Of a stretch of 64,000 nucleotides of DNA, positions 20,601 through 34,700 are shown piece by piece. The notes beneath the pieces are model-generated. The model saw only the letters and a list, made by a program, of their open reading frames with translations. It had not been told where the DNA came from and ran no database searches. How positions within the stretch are numbered: the stretch's first letter is position 1; every line of letters starts with the position of its first letter. Origin of the DNA: Plasmopara viticola (Eukaryota; Oomycota; Peronosporomycetes; Peronosporales; Peronosporaceae); the NCBI GenBank assembly GCA_001695595.3, contig MBPM02000043.1, positions 248,001-312,000 of the forward strand, read 5' to 3'. Both the position numbers and the translations under genes were made by a program.

Positions 20601-23600
20601 GATAAGGGTTAAGTCATAGACGGCGAAGAATTAGTGCATTAATGAGTTGAACCCTGGCGATATTTAATGCGATTCATCCTTCGTCAGAAACTATTGTCCG
20701 AGAAGGAAAAGCATTCCGGACCAATACTACTCGTTTAATGCAAGTCATGGCGTCGAGGAGTATGCTCATCTGCTACACGCACTGCAAGGCCTCTCGTAAG
20801 GCCGCTACCAGCGTGGCGTTTACAATAAGACCTTGGTTCAAAAAGAAGTGTTGCTCTTGCGCGATCTATACAAACGTTTTGAGCACCAGAAATAGTTATT
20901 GTTGAGTGTTTCAATCGGCTTTTTAAACGCCTGAAGACAAGGTTGGCTTGCACCACTGTCGCCGCTGCAGTTCTCTGTGGCAAATTAAGGAATCCCATTC
21001 TAAAATTAGGCGAACCTTTAAAATACCAATTTTAGTTTGATCACATCCACGAACGTGAACCTGGCGGCAACTAATCGCTATTTGTCTCGGCTTCAACACA
21101 ATCTACAAATTGGCATTAAAACCATGATTTGAAGTTTGCTGTAAATTGCTGCCGCCATGCCTCAACATGCGGACGAAAGAACGCAGAAGACGTATGAGGC
21201 TCCCGTTGTTTCAAATTTAGTTACGCAACCGATTTAAGCAGTTCCCTAGAAGCAATACAAGCGCTCCTACAAATTCTGTGAGGCAGAATAATCGTGCCAT
21301 TATTTGGCACTCATTTGCTTTGTAACACAATATACGTGCTGTCAAGATGGACCAGAATGCTTCGGCCTCGCGTCTTTTCGAAAAAAAAGCAACTCGTGCG
21401 CGACCTTATGTGTACGCTCGAAATTGCTCTCCGGGTCGATGTGGCATCATGCCTCAGCTTCTTAAGGACACTTGGAGCCTAACAGGAGGACTTCCATGAC
21501 CGCAATCTACTATCCCACGTCTCGACGCGACCCAAAACGCTGCCTCGTAAACTCACTTTACTTCGTAATGAGCTGCATAAGCCACCGGTTGTTTTGCGTG
21601 AACAAGATTATAAATTGCGGTTTCTTAAATCTAATGAGCAATACGGCTGTAATTATGGTCCCTATCAGCCTCCGCATAGCCATCTAGATCCACTTTGATC
21701 ACGAGGTCAAGCGCAGAGGAACACAAAATATCTACTAGAGTTTGTGTGGACCCATGGGGTTCGCTAAACCCGAAGTCTTGAAGATCTTAATACCTTTTTA
21801 GACGCAATACGTACAATGTTGGATGCGTTTCAACGAAGTCAATTACCTAGGCCCGCAAGAATTTGTATGAAAGAGTGTTGCATTTTGCTCGTCAATACCA
21901 AACATATCCTTTAAGCGGCAGTGAAAACGTAATTATTCATAGAAAGTACATTTTTTTGAATTTCCCCTTTTATGCTGTAGGCCGAGTCGAAATAGCTTTC
22001 ACATTTCGGTTTGCGCAAATCTCATGGTGGCGTGCAATGGTGCTGAAGACATAATCTCGACATTCAAAAACACATTAATTAATATTATTGGAAAGTTCCT
22101 TGGTCCTTATGACCTCATAACTTGCTTGATCGGTCAAAATAAAATCAAACTGTCACCTCAGAACGGCTATAGATGAGCATATCGTAACAGTTTTCTCGAG
22201 AAGTAAATGGGTAAAAAAAACTGAGCGGTCCCACGAATAAACAGAATCAAGGCGCTCAAATGTCTTTGTGACATCACTAACAACTTCCATAGCATGCATC
22301 TAGACACGATTATCGTCATTGGTAGCCCCTCATTTAAATTTGATATTTGACTTAGTGCATTGAACATCATGTCCTTCCTTAGTTCAATCATTTTGCAGAA
22401 ACTGTTGCACATTTTACTTTACTATAATGTTGAGCCAATTACCATTACATTGAATTTCGAGAACGAAAGCTTAGTGACGAGTGCAAAGATCTCACTTTTC
22501 GCATCATGTCATGCGTTGGTTTCAGACGAAGAAGTCTCACTGATCTATCACTAATTATGTGGTAGTGCTTATTGCCTAGTAACGCTGTACTATAGCTGTG
22601 GACTGACATCAATCTCGTGCCTAATTCCTCTATCCGGTATGACGGATCTCTGGATTTCACAGCTGAGTATTTTTTGCAAAAGAATACATTTGGATTCCAT
22701 CAGGATCTCTGGACCGAAGGCGCGTTGAACGCTGCCTTTAATTCTGCTTTAAGAAATATTCTCCTCAAATGGAAAATAAACTTTTTCCTAAAAAAGATTT
22801 TCCATCCTCAGAGAGGGCAGCTTGAAGCCATTTTTGGCTTGACTATGGTTTGAACGTATTGAAAGACAATACAGATCTCGCTGGAAAATCAATTGGTTGC
22901 ATTAACCTAGAGCCATTGTTTGCTAGAAACATGGACATATATGACTTTTTGTCATGGCTAGCTGAAAAGGCGCTAGTTTGGCGAAGAAAGGTTTTAGATG
23001 CCAGCTGTCAAATACCATACAACGTAACTTACATTTTCCCTTTGTTTTTTATCACGGCTCTTTTCAGCAGGCTTACGTACCGATACTACGAGCATTTTTA
23101 TAATTTAGACATGACTTCGTCATGAAAATTTCATCATAGCGTGAGCTCAAGATCCGTCTACAGCTTCAGCTATCCGAAGACGCCTAAATTAACGCTACCA
23201 GTGTGGGTAAGATAGCTCGACAGGTGTGTAACAAAGCTCTTTCAGCTGTGAATTGCTAAATTGCAAGAAGAATGCGGGGATGCAGTACTAATTTTATCCC
23301 TGGGTGTCCCAAAAGACCTCGTGGCTGACAAAGAGTCCTTATCTACTTGAACAACTGATAGCCCAGCAAGTTGTTGTATCCCACAGTTCCGTTATGATCA
23401 GTGATGTTAGCAGCTACAACGTAAAATTTGGATCCGTGTCCCTTCGAAACTAGTTGAACAGCTCTAGTTGACTTTTATTGTTCGTCGGCGCACAAAGTTT
23501 TGCGACAAGCGGGGCTTTTTGAGACTAAAAGTGGCTCTTTATAGATTCTTATCCTAACGTGCACAGACAGCAGCTCAACATATCTGGATTCACCATCGAA

Positions 23601-24900
23601 ACCTGTCAAACTCTAAAGACGATGTGTGTCAGCTACAAAATCTTACTTATTTCTAGCTAAGGCGCTCGCTCTAGCGCTTCCATAGATATGAGAGCGAGAC
23701 ATCTGCCAGAATGTAAAACCCTTGAGATAAACCAATGTGTGTATGATATGGGTTACGTGCTCATGATAAAGTCAGCTGGCCCGCTGGGATCACTTCTCGG
23801 GCAAAAAATTGTAGACCTACAGAATTTTGGAAGCGAAAGCCTGGTCGTGGTTCTAATGCTTATCAAAAGCAATGTGTATCGTCTCTTTTATCGTCGCTGA
23901 TTGCAGTATAAAGACTCACGATGACGTAGCAGGTCTCAATGCAATTGTCATAAGCCCACATACTGTGGCAATAGTCTGTTTCTTGTCCGCACATGCCTAA
24001 ATCTTGACAAAAGGAGAATTATCGGAATTTCTGGCCTTGCACCTATATACTTGAATACCACAATACACCCATTTTAAACAGTCGCCGTCAGTCACGTGGA
24101 CAGCGTTGTCATTTTCCTAAGGTTTCTTCGTGGCCCACATTTTCGATCAAAGATGTATTTTGCCAGGTGAGGGAGAACGATAGACGCGCGATCCCCGCCG
24201 CGATGATGTGTGATGTTCTTTCAGAGCCTCCCATGCTTGAGCGCAACTGACCTCAGGGAGCTTTTAAGCTTACTACTCACGGCACTGGCTCAGCCTTAGG
24301 TATAGAGACCAATCTCAGTGAAAAAGGTTAGCTCGACCTCTACAAGCGACACTTGTAGAGGTCGAGCTAACAATTTCAAGATTGAGTTGGTCATCATGAG
24401 ATGATCCAACCGACTGACAGGCTGCTTTGCTGTCTTTTGGATTGGTGTTATGATTAAGCCGGCTTTGTGTACTCATCCTCCTTCTATTAGACTATACACA
24501 CCAAGTGTTGGCGGAGAAAATGCAACGACTCGTTACACAAAGCAGCGGTTTTATGGCAAAAGCTTATCTCTTTGCACGAAACACACCCTGACCTATTGGC
24601 ATGATTTCCGGCTTTCATTCTGATGTATTTCGAAGAATGCCAGAATAGATATATTCCTAGAACAAATTAGATACCGGTTTCATCCTCAAACTCACAAGAC
24701 TTGACGATAGACGTGAGGAATCCAATTTTAATGCTGCCGCCGCTTTGACTTAAAATGATCAGCATCTTTATGCCCGACCAAGCTTGCCATCACTAGGCTC
24801 ACAAGTGCGGAAGCCACGAGCTGAGCTCGTCTTAAATTTCAAATAGGTGGCAATTGGTGCAGTGTTTACTCTTTAATCAACGTAGCAAGGCTATCTGGTT
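20601..24900. repeat. Segmental-duplication blocks, copy B (e', d', c' inverted; then b and k forward)
   Basis: 20601-23350 is the reverse complement of blocks e, d and c (compare 5820 with 21262, 4037 with 23000, and 3690-3790 with 23240-23340). From 23380 the b block runs forward again ('cggcgcacaaa' at 23486). A further block k (24100-24830) recurs at 60430-61190 and in part at 43501-44290. The order matches 58216-61260 closely, apart from about 1.1 kb missing there. No gene is supported; short frames such as 22617-22853 repeat at 58909 only because the DNA repeats. Confidence 0.75.
24327..24371. repeat. Perfect 20-bp inverted repeat with 5-nt loop
   Basis: The arms are 24327-24346 and 24352-24371 (gttagctcgacctctacaag and its complement), with loop cgaca. 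The sister copy at 60642-60687 has the same hairpin with one extra base in the left arm. The third copy, near 43960-43990, has only the right-arm sequence, so the left arm was probably made by fold-back copying. Confidence 0.85.
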
Positions 24901-25307
24901 TATATATAAAAAGAAGGTCCCCCTGTGGGTCGCGACGTCTTGCACAAACAACGTGGCCTTACGCCACTAGCATAGCAGTGCTTTCGATTGCGTGTCCTAT
25001 GAAGCATCCATGTCTAATGATCTTCCAAATTCTTTGTTCAGGTACAAAATAACATACTTAGGACAGCGCTAGCTTAGTACTCGAAACTCTTTACAATTCC
25101 TATGGCGTAAGTGGTACACGGCAAACAGCAAGCTGAATGCACAGATAGATTGGTGAACGTCAACAAAAAGAGTACTATTGTCATGGCACGTATGTAATCG
25201 CGATCGAGCCACATTAAAGATGTGCATGAAAGGCTGCTTGTAATTTACATGGTAAACAATAAAGACGTCCAAAAACATCAAAGATGAAATTTATTTACTT
25301 TTATGCA
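24901..25307 (-). other. 3' flank of secreted-protein gene (block g, copy B)
   Basis: Matches 11425-11823 and, more closely, 61261-61657. No gene is seen. Confidence 0.65.
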
Positions 25308-27324
25308 TCAGCTAAAGCCTGCGAGCAATGAAACACTTAGCTTCTTCCCATAGTGGACTGAATGAGTCGAAACGTAATGAGCATAAAAATCTATCAAGCA
25401 ATCTTCATAAATGTGGTAGCGCACAGCATCATAACCTTCATTGAGCAGATCCACACACCACAACTTACTGATGCATTGGCACAGCTTGGGTCTAGTATGA
25501 GCAGTAACACTCATTGCGTTTTCAATCACTTTATCGAAATACGGTCTCTGTATTTCAGGCATTTGAGATAGTTCCTTGTCGTACATCACTTTTAGTATCT
25601 GGTGCATCTCTAAGGTCGCTTTGACTTCATTCTTTGAAGTTTCAATGACAAAATTAAACCAAAGAGGAAACTTATTCATCGTAAGTAAAGTTTCGACGGG
25701 AACAGTCAACCCGGGAAGCAAAAACACGTCATGAGACGTTTTTCATTTAGATTTCCACATGTTGGTTTGATTGGAAGCGAAAAGATACAAAATCGTGTAT
25801 CCCACCCAATCGCCTTCTCCACCAATGTCACAGGTTCATCGTCATACAATTGTTTTTTCAATTGATCAAACATGATGTTGCCATCTCGTTTAACGAGAGC
25901 AATGATGCGAAGTATTTTGGGTCAGCGCTTTCAAAGTTTTTTACATCACCATAGCTGTCAATCCCGAACGACATCCAGGTCCACAAACGTGGATTTTCCA
26001 AAAGATCCTTGTGTTTGAGCTCTCTGATCTCAAGGACACTGAGCAATTTTTCGGCCGTCACGGCATCGCGTTTCATGGGCCTTAATACTTCTTGAATAAA
26101 AAGCTTGGGTACGTGTACCGAATCCTTTGAAGCTGTCTTTCATCGAAGTGTTGATCATCTTAACAAGTCAATCCTCTATTTCATGCGAAGTCATCCACCA
26201 GGGAATTAATTTTTTTGCGCTTTTCAAAATCGTATGTAGCAGCATTTTGTAACTCGCTGAAATCTCAATACCGCCGAAATATCTAATCCATCGTTTCAGC
26301 GGTCCTTGCAGGAGGCTTTCCAACTCGAGGCGAAGTATGGCAAATGTTCACGAAACAGCAGATAGTGAGCCATTTCTCGTTTCTTCCAGTCGCGGAATAA
26401 GCCTTCATCAGATGCGTAGTAACGACGTCCGCTCTGTTTGGTGCTCCTGCATCAACAAGCTGCTGAGAAAGGTCAATGTCAGAAACGGTTTTAGATGAGT
26501 ATACTAAGGACGAATGTCGCACATCCTTCCGTGTCTTGTCGCATCGAACAAGTTCGTCTGGTTCGAGTTCAAGATGAGTAATATAGTCGATGTACACACG
26601 AGAACCTGGGTCCCTGAATATTTCACATTTACGGACGTTAAACTCCAAAACCTCCAACACAGCTTCAGGCGTGAATTCACGTTTGACCCAATAGTTCAAG
26701 AGGTGAGGTTCAAGCCCAAGAACAAAACGCATTTGTTTATCTTGAGCCTCATCCCTTCTGACATGTCCTTTGATCCTTTTTGTTCCCTCAATCGTAGAAC
26801 TTCATGGAGTCGAAGTAGTGTCGACGGGCTTGTACGACCCAATAGTTCGATTTGGCTCGGAAAACATGTCTGTTCGATCCTCTGCATGAGTCGCACGTTT
26901 TATTCGTTTAAACATTGCCTCTTACGCACGTACGTGATCACCAGAGTGTAAAATGAGAATCTCGTCGACAGCTTTTCTAAATTCTTGGCTCATAAAAGAA
27001 TCGCGTGCTCGAAAGTTAAGATCAGTCTTTCTTATATGTACGTCGACCATTGAAGCTTGAAGGGATAATTACCCGTCGAGAAGTTGTCGAAGTTGTTAAG
27101 AGCTTAACAAGGCCTTCAACCCGAGGCCATTGCGTCCTCTCCTCGTTGCGGTCAGGGACATTGGGTGTAGTCAAATTTTTAAAGTGTCTTTTGGATTGGT
27201 TGTCCACAGTGCTCGATGTCGCGGTCACTGCCGTTGAACATACGACTAGTATGGCAGCCCACAGGATGAGGAAATTGTGCGGAGACGGTAGAGGTCGGCG
27301 AGTGGCCGACATTACGTGTGCCAT
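25308..27324 (-). pseudogene. Secreted WY-like gene, copy B, frameshifted
   Basis: The copy is collinear with copy A over its whole length. The start at 27322-27324 and the signal peptide are kept, and the EER motif is kept in a shortened acidic stretch (DRNEER). The first frame breaks near 27150. Further open pieces lie at 26696-26896, 26283-26732, 25858-26076 and 25308-25727, in changing frames with stops between. A deletion near 26140-26200 also removes part of the middle. The 3' quarter is the best preserved piece. The product, if any, would be a signal peptide with a short tail. Confidence 0.85.
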
Positions 27325-28560
27325 ACAAAGTGATTAGCTGAAGGTTAAAGGGAAAGTGGCATTGATTCAAAGGTGAACCCACGTGTCACTCACAACTTGA
27401 AGTATCCGGTTCAGTATGGTCCGCGCCTGTGTACCAATCTTTACTAGCACGGAGTATACTCTTGTTTCTCCAGTCATTGAACGACCAGCCTGGTCGGGAC
27501 TGACTCTGCTCAAGAGTTGGAATCTGTAATTGTAACAACTAGCTGTGGAATAAAAGTGCTCAAGTCCAGCTCATGTTAAAGCTGTAAAATTCTGGTAACT
27601 CTAAGTATTGAGGTTGCACTGATCGCACAATCATACTGGACGGAGCACATGCACATCCTTTTTTGAACTGGTCCAGCAATGGTCTTGTCCAAAAATTACG
27701 TGGCAAAGCTTATATCACATATAAATTTCATGATTGATATTTCCATAAGCAATTACAGGAACGAGACACAAGGAGGCTAACGATGTTGCAGCTGATGAAG
27801 TTTCCTTAGTCCTAGAACTATTGCCTGCAACTAGAGGGATGATTGGTCAGACAAGTGACATGGTCACGGGACATCGCGGTAGCTGTTGGGATTCCGATCA
27901 TCATTAGGCATGATGCTACTATATTTGTGGATGCGCTAGATATTGGCTTGAATTTCGCCCTTAAACATAGTCTTTTGCGATTACTCATTAAGAAGTTAAA
28001 TGCTATCTAGGCTGATGATAAATTTTAAACCTAAATCTGGACTTAACAATTGTGACTGAAAGCTGTTGGATTATTACAACAAAGTCGATAAATCATGAGG
28101 AAAATCACACTCTGCTTTGATATTGACACTACTTCATGTTCAGGCTGGACGCTCAGAGACGTTCTGTGAAGAGTATGAGCATGTCTGCAACCTTAGTAAA
28201 AACGGCAACTATGCTACAGTTGTAGCCTATATTGAGCACATCACGCTGGTTTGTGTCGCCGCATTCAATTAATCTAAGTTCACGTTTTGTTGCACCGAAT
28301 TGCGCGATTGTGCAGCTTAAATCGGCACTCCCGCATCGAATTAAAATCGCATTTGTCACTTCCGCCAACACTTACATTCCACTTGTACTGCTAAACGTTG
28401 TTGGCTAACCTTAACGATTATAATGTGTTTTCGTTGTATACTTAGCGCCGCTTAGTTTCGGCGAGCCTTCCATGCAATCACGAGCTACATCGGTGCAGAA
28501 AGTGCCACAGAGCGGCGCTCAATCCGCTAATTGATTTTTTTTGCACTTGCTTAAGTAACA
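27325..28560. repeat. 5' flank (block i) and block j, copy B
   Basis: 27325-27650 matches the 5' flanks of the other copies. 27650-28560 matches the spacer at 53190-54000 (for example 'ttgagcacatcacgct' near 28232 and 53674, and 'cgcttag' followed by 'cggcgag' near 28447 and 53883). No coding frame is conserved between the two j copies. Confidence 0.6.
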
Positions 28561-29060
28561 TGTAGCATATACCAGCACAAACATTAATTTACCATAGAAC
28601 TTGCTGCCAATCATTTTTTTCTAAATTGAAAACACACATTAAAGGTAAGCGAATAAAAAATACGACTTCACGCGTAGTTCTCACTCTCTAAAGTTGATAA
28701 ACCTTCTTTTTTCTGACTTAGGGGTATCTTTGGTAGGTGGTTTTTGCCCGCCAAGCTAAAAAAAGGATTATTTTTTGAGTTGCTTTGTATGTATCTACAT
28801 ACCATCGTGTATTCACGCTTTCATTCTCTAACGTAAGTGAACCTGTTTTAAAGTCCATGATTAGACACTGCCATGATACGTATAAAATATCTATGAAAAT
28901 GCTAAATACTTGATATTCAATTTGTTTTTAGCCGCCATCCCAAATGGAAGTCAAAATTTGAGTAGACACAACAGCAACATATAAAAAGAACTTACGCTGG
29001 TGCCAGATTAATGCAAGAGTACATGCAACCCATTATGTGGTAAGTGGTATATCTTTAAGG

Positions 29061-29062
<2 letters not shown>

Positions 29063-29099
<37 letters not shown>
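29063..29099. repeat. (AT)n microsatellite
   Basis: About 18 uninterrupted AT units; likely length-variable. Confidence 0.95.
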
Positions 29100-29103
<4 letters not shown>

Positions 29104-31763
29104 CGACATTTTATGTGAAAATCGGGCTTCTCGTCAGAGGGTCCTTGTGTCATATACAGCAGTACGCATCATTCTTCTCAATCAACCTTCGACTGCGTAC
29201 TTGCTCAGGAAAAGGCTACAAGTGCAACACCGCACAAACATCCTCTATTTATCATCCTTCGTTCCAAACCTCTCGCTGCGGTCTTTACTTTTTGCAGTCG
29301 TCACCTTTGCGCCCGCTTTTCCACCCCCTGCCACCGTCACCTTTGTAGCTACAGTGTAGCTCTAAGCAAAGAGCTGTATCTGTATCTTTTCGTGTCTTCG
29401 GATACATGTCGCCCAACCCGACTTACAGTAGAGAATCTCTTTGTTTTGCGCAGATACAGATTACCCAAAGCTAAGCTTGTATTCTCTTGCTGCAGACAAT
29501 TACGCGCGTAGGTCTTCATTAGTTGGCTGTTGTTCGAAGTTATGCTGATGTCACGCTTTACGTTCAACCGCTGTGGTCATCGTCAGCTACCAGGAGACTC
29601 ATTGCTAGAGATAAGCGAGTCTGAGCTCGCTCTAAGAAATACTGACAATTTGCGGCTTAATGCACTAAAGCTAGCTTTAAAATGGGCTAGTGTAGCAGAG
29701 CTGCATCTCATGTTGATTTCTTGTTCACATGATATTGAGCGCTGAGGCTTCCGGCTTTAAGCTCATCCCGAATGCAGGATACGGCTTACGTACTCTGCTT
29801 ATGACACTGCGTCTAAGCTTAGCCTACTTGAGCTGAATGCGTTTGATACCCAAATCGAACGCTTTTCCTCGCTACTTCGTTGACGTGGTCCGTCTTCCTC
29901 TTAAAAATCGGATACCATTTTTTTATTTCGCACTTCATTGATTTGGTCCATCTTTCTGATTCAGTAGCGGACACCTATTTTTGGTTGGTTCACATATCAT
30001 TATGCGCCACTAACATGCGTGCGAAAGCGTCAATGAACCCTTTTAAATTTTGCTTCCCCTCTCTAGCATCTGACGTCATGATGTTGTGTGAGGATCTGCC
30101 ACCATGTACGGATTCTGATGCAAGTGACGTTGATTCCGTCATGTTAGATATTGGCGCTAACGAAGTCATGGATAAATTTTTTTTTTACATAAGACAAGCC
30201 CAGGCGCACTCTGATGTGCAAAAGCACTTTATGATCGGATAGCTTTATACGTATATTCTGGTGCTGAATTGGATAACACTACAGCGCTATAGTATGATGT
30301 TGATGCATTGAATGACGCAGCAAGTGCTAGCGACCTTTCAAGTAGTCTTCTATGGCATGAAGATTTGGCAAATTGATCCCGAACTTTCTTGTGAGTAAGC
30401 CGACATAGCTTTCGTTTAAAGTACTCTCGTCGTTGCTGTCACGCCAGCCTACATCGCCAAATTAGCTCCAGCTACCTAAATTTACAATGTGACTTGTCGC
30501 AAACACCATGAGTACATACACTCTTTTTAATTTGGCTTAGTAGGCCGCCCTCCGCTTGAGCAATCAGCCACGGTCAAAGCTAACATGGGTCTTACACTAA
30601 CGGCCACAATATCTGCTTAGAAAAAATTGTGGCCGTTTACTTTGACAAATAATCGCAGCTCTTGTCGCCTTGCTGTCAATATTCGGTTTGGTCCAAGTAT
30701 GGCTCAACTGTAGTGCATCAAGAAGCTTTGGATTGCGGGCAAAGCAAAAAATGTGCTAACCTTCACTTTAGCCATGCGCCTCTAAAATTGAAGATAAACC
30801 GAGGAGGCCTATTTTGTGCTCACAAGCACTTATATTGTGTCACATACGGTTTATCATGACCCGCTCAAGATCTTTGTCGTAACGGATAGAATCGCCGATT
30901 TCTCGTCATTAAGATGATACGGCTTCTTTCTAATACTGACTATTAAGTATTCGTTTCACTTTCTTTGAGTATGGCGTTTTGTTGTATGGAATTTTACCCA
31001 AAATTCCAAAGACTTTGGTTTTAGCCGTCCAATCTTAAAAGCAAGATGCGAGCGCATTCGTGATTCCTGTTTTCATTTCTAGACAAGAGGCGTAGACCTT
31101 TCAGGTGGTTCAACTTAACTTTAATGAAATGTGTATGCCACGCCTTCATCTCAAAGACCTTTTGAGACCCAACAACTCATCGCTCCACAAGAAATCCAGC
31201 TCTCTTGTCAGCACTCAGTAGGATAGAACGATTACTTTCTTCATGCGCGGATAAACATCCCTGTTTTTACTGGTCTTAATCGCGCTTTTCTGAGTATTGT
31301 GCCCATAATGGTGAAGCACACTTTTTTCAAAATATTTGCGACGAAACAACCCTAATTACAGACTCGCCTCATTAAAAATCCAATATACGCCAACTTTGGT
31401 CATTTGTATCTATTTCTTGTGATTTACGACCCAAATTCGCCCAGAAGATCGACCTGTTTGCTTCTCGGATCTTGCTAGCTACTTTCACTATTCTTCTGTG
31501 CACTTTGTATTAGGTGATTTAAAATGACCATTTATCCCAATTTAGGCTAAGCTGCACCTGATGCCTTCCTTTATACATGCGGCCGGGCTGATTTTTTTTT
31601 GTTGGATAATAAGCCCCGGCTTCATTCATCTTATGCGCCCTGAATTCTCGAATTTGCGCAAATGTAGGGGCTTGATGTATTGCTGAGTATTGCCTCGTTA
31701 GCGCTGACTTTTACGAAAAATATGTTTTGCTGGACTGAAAATTCAATGAGAAACAAATATGGA

Positions 31764-31774
31764 CCCCCCCCCCC
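31764..31774. repeat. C11 homopolymer
   Basis: Eleven C in a row, unusual in this AT-rich stretch; its length in an assembly may be unreliable. Confidence 0.9.
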
Positions 31775-34700
31775 GATCATGTCCCTATCGACTTAACTTC
31801 TTCCGCTGGATTCTATCTTTTCGCATCCTTTTATTTTCAGTGTCGCCTCTGATTGCTTCGGTATAACTATATGTAAGAGTAATATTCGAGCAATATTGAG
31901 CGTCTTGCAGCGTCCTTCGACCCAGATCAGGATCGATGTGCTGTCGCGACAAGCACAAAAGCAAAGACAGTGATAGTGGTTGACGGTAATATATGCGGCC
32001 TTAAAAGCGACTGTCGCTTAGATAAGAAAACTCGTTTCTACTTCTTGTGATTCTAAATAAAATTATTAGACTCTAGTGACTACAACTAGCATCAGCGTGA
32101 CATGTCCCGCCAAGCCCAGTCAAGCGTTCTGATGACAAATCGTAATCTGAGCGTTTTTATGTTTGACATAGATATCACGTCTGGTAAGCATTGTTTGATA
32201 CAATTTTTCTGGTCCCCAATTGAAGCTTTCCATTTCGTCAGCTTGCACCCCTTTAAATTTGTTTAAAGATCCCACCTCATTACTAGTTACTCATCGTCAG
32301 TCTAGTGGTACCAGTTTTCAATCGATTTTATATGATCTCATAGTCGGACGTCAGCATTCTAACCCTAATTACTCCAAGACATTATGCAACATGGCATTCG
32401 AAAACTAGCGTCAAGCCACACCGCTATGCTCGACGCGCCGCTTACTTCTTATGACTTTCTGTAATGTTGTTCAGCACACTGCCCATGGATGATATCTCGG
32501 ACGGGATGGACTATCTCTGGAGTATTTAAAGCTTATTCAAGCTCAGGTTTCGATAATCATGCATGCGCTTCAGTTTCATAGTGATTGACCGACTAGATAT
32601 CAACGCCGTGGAATTACATCTTCTTGCTGTTTAAGAACGGATTATGTTCGGACCCTGAGAATAATCGGTTTTGCTGAACCAAGATGCCAGGTTTGGGCTT
32701 ACGTCTTTGATTGGTATGTTTAACCGAAATTTATCTTACAAGAAGCTACACTGTTTATTCCGAGACGTGGCACGCAAAATGCACTACGATACTTTTATTT
32801 TCTCGAGAATTGCTATCGGAAGACTAATTCTCGTGATCCATCCGGTATTATTTGCCTCGATTTTGCTTAAGCTTTCGATATTGTTGACTGGCAAGCACAT
32901 GATCAAGTGTCACAACATTGTGAATTTGGACTTAATCTCCAGCACTGGGTCGAGACCTATTTTTATTGGGAGTCTTGTTCATATTCAAATTACTTTTTCA
33001 CGCTCGGATCTTTTCAGTGACAAGCTGGCACTCGTTAAGGAGATTTACCATCTCCTGCTTTGCTACATATGGGTCACAAGTAATTTTTACGCCACAAAAT
33101 TCGATATTCAACGAATCAAATCCTGGATTTTGCAAATGATGCTACACGATTTATCAATACCCTTTCATGCTCGCAGAATTTCTGACTCGAGTACAATTTT
33201 TTTGTGACGCCACTAATTCTATTCGCGAGTAAACATGGATAGGACGGTCACTTTTTCTTAAGTCCCTAAACCATCGGTCATTGTAAAGCTTATAATTGAC
33301 TTCAAACGTGGGAGATCGCTTACCAAAATTTCGAGCGCACTTCCCGGTTGGGCTTCGCAGTTGAACCTGTCGTCCCACTCTCCAGCTCAACTCCCTGCTC
33401 AATTAGTTTAAAGACTGTATGTTTCTTAGCGATGGCAAGCACGTACTCTCTGTGGTCGAGTACTTCTTGTAAAATCATGATTTTGTCAGCCCTCAGGCAT
33501 TTTCAGGGTGCAATTTAGCTCTGAAAATAGATCTGCTGCAGCATACATTTTTTATGCGCAACTTGGTCAACGACGCTCGCTCGGCAGCGATTGTTGATCT
33601 TGCTACTCGCGGACAGCTATTTAGCAATTGATTTTCTGTGAAAATACAACTCAGAAGGGCTTAACTTATTTTCGGTTGTGTTATCTAGTATATTACTTCA
33701 AGTAAATCCAATTTGTCAGCTTTTACTGCCGTCGCAACATACCATTTCATTTATCCGAGCATACGACCAATTGCAGTTTTGATCGCTCTTGTGCTTTCGT
33801 CTCGGATAGATTTGGCGAATTAATGACTAATTATTAAATGTCTGTAAAGCACGATTGGCATTCAAACAGCCAACGATGTAACTATAAGCGGCAAGATTCA
33901 GATTTGGACTAAACTTACATTCCACTATCTCAATCGACACATAATTCTCGTTGGCACACCATTCCTAATTATTAGCGAAATGCTGTCGCGATTTACCGTA
34001 CCAACATCATAGTCAAACTTCAGAAAGCAAACCCATTTTAACAGGAACTACACAGCCAACTTGAAATAATATCTTTCCACGCTTTACAAAGCGAACCACC
34101 CTCGGAAAATGCTTCGTCGCAAAAGTCCTCGATTCTTCGGTCATCAAAGTAGTTTAATGTTTGATATTTGCAGTACATCGGGGTCTCTCCCAGATCCAGA
34201 CACTTTACGCAACGATTATACCAGCTCTTCTATTATGGCCAGTCGTTCTCTTATAGTTAAAGTCGAGATGTCGCCTCGTTTATTACAGTTGAAGTCTAGA
34301 TATTGCCTCGTTTATATACGTCATTACCGTATCGCACCTCAAAGACAGATAATGTATTCTCTGCCACCTGAGGGCATGAGCAGCGCGCACCACATATAGA
34401 CTTTTGATGGTCAAAATATCAAGTATCCCTTTGATCAAAAGATTCCTTATTGCCCAAGACCCTCCGTCGTATCCGGTATATCAACACGTAGGTCCTGACG
34501 TGAGACTTTAGCCAGACCACTAGTCTTATGAGCGTCGCCTCCTGAGCGATTTTCTTCCTTCAAGTGCTAATTTCTTTTTACTTCAGTTTGACGGACTTGG
34601 TTTTTGGTACGAAGACTACTGACGCACCGATGTTGTTCTAACATCCATGACGCCCCTTTCTTTCCCCCAGTTTCGCCGACTGCCAGCCATACAATCGACT

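Noticed and set aside
24327..24371. Hairpin considered as a bacterial-type terminator
   Set aside because: The context is eukaryotic, no T run follows, and a sister copy lacks one arm.
32671..33207. 178-codon plus-strand frame in the gene-poor region
   Set aside because: No motif, odd hydrophobic composition, no neighbouring gene structure; not enough to call a gene.
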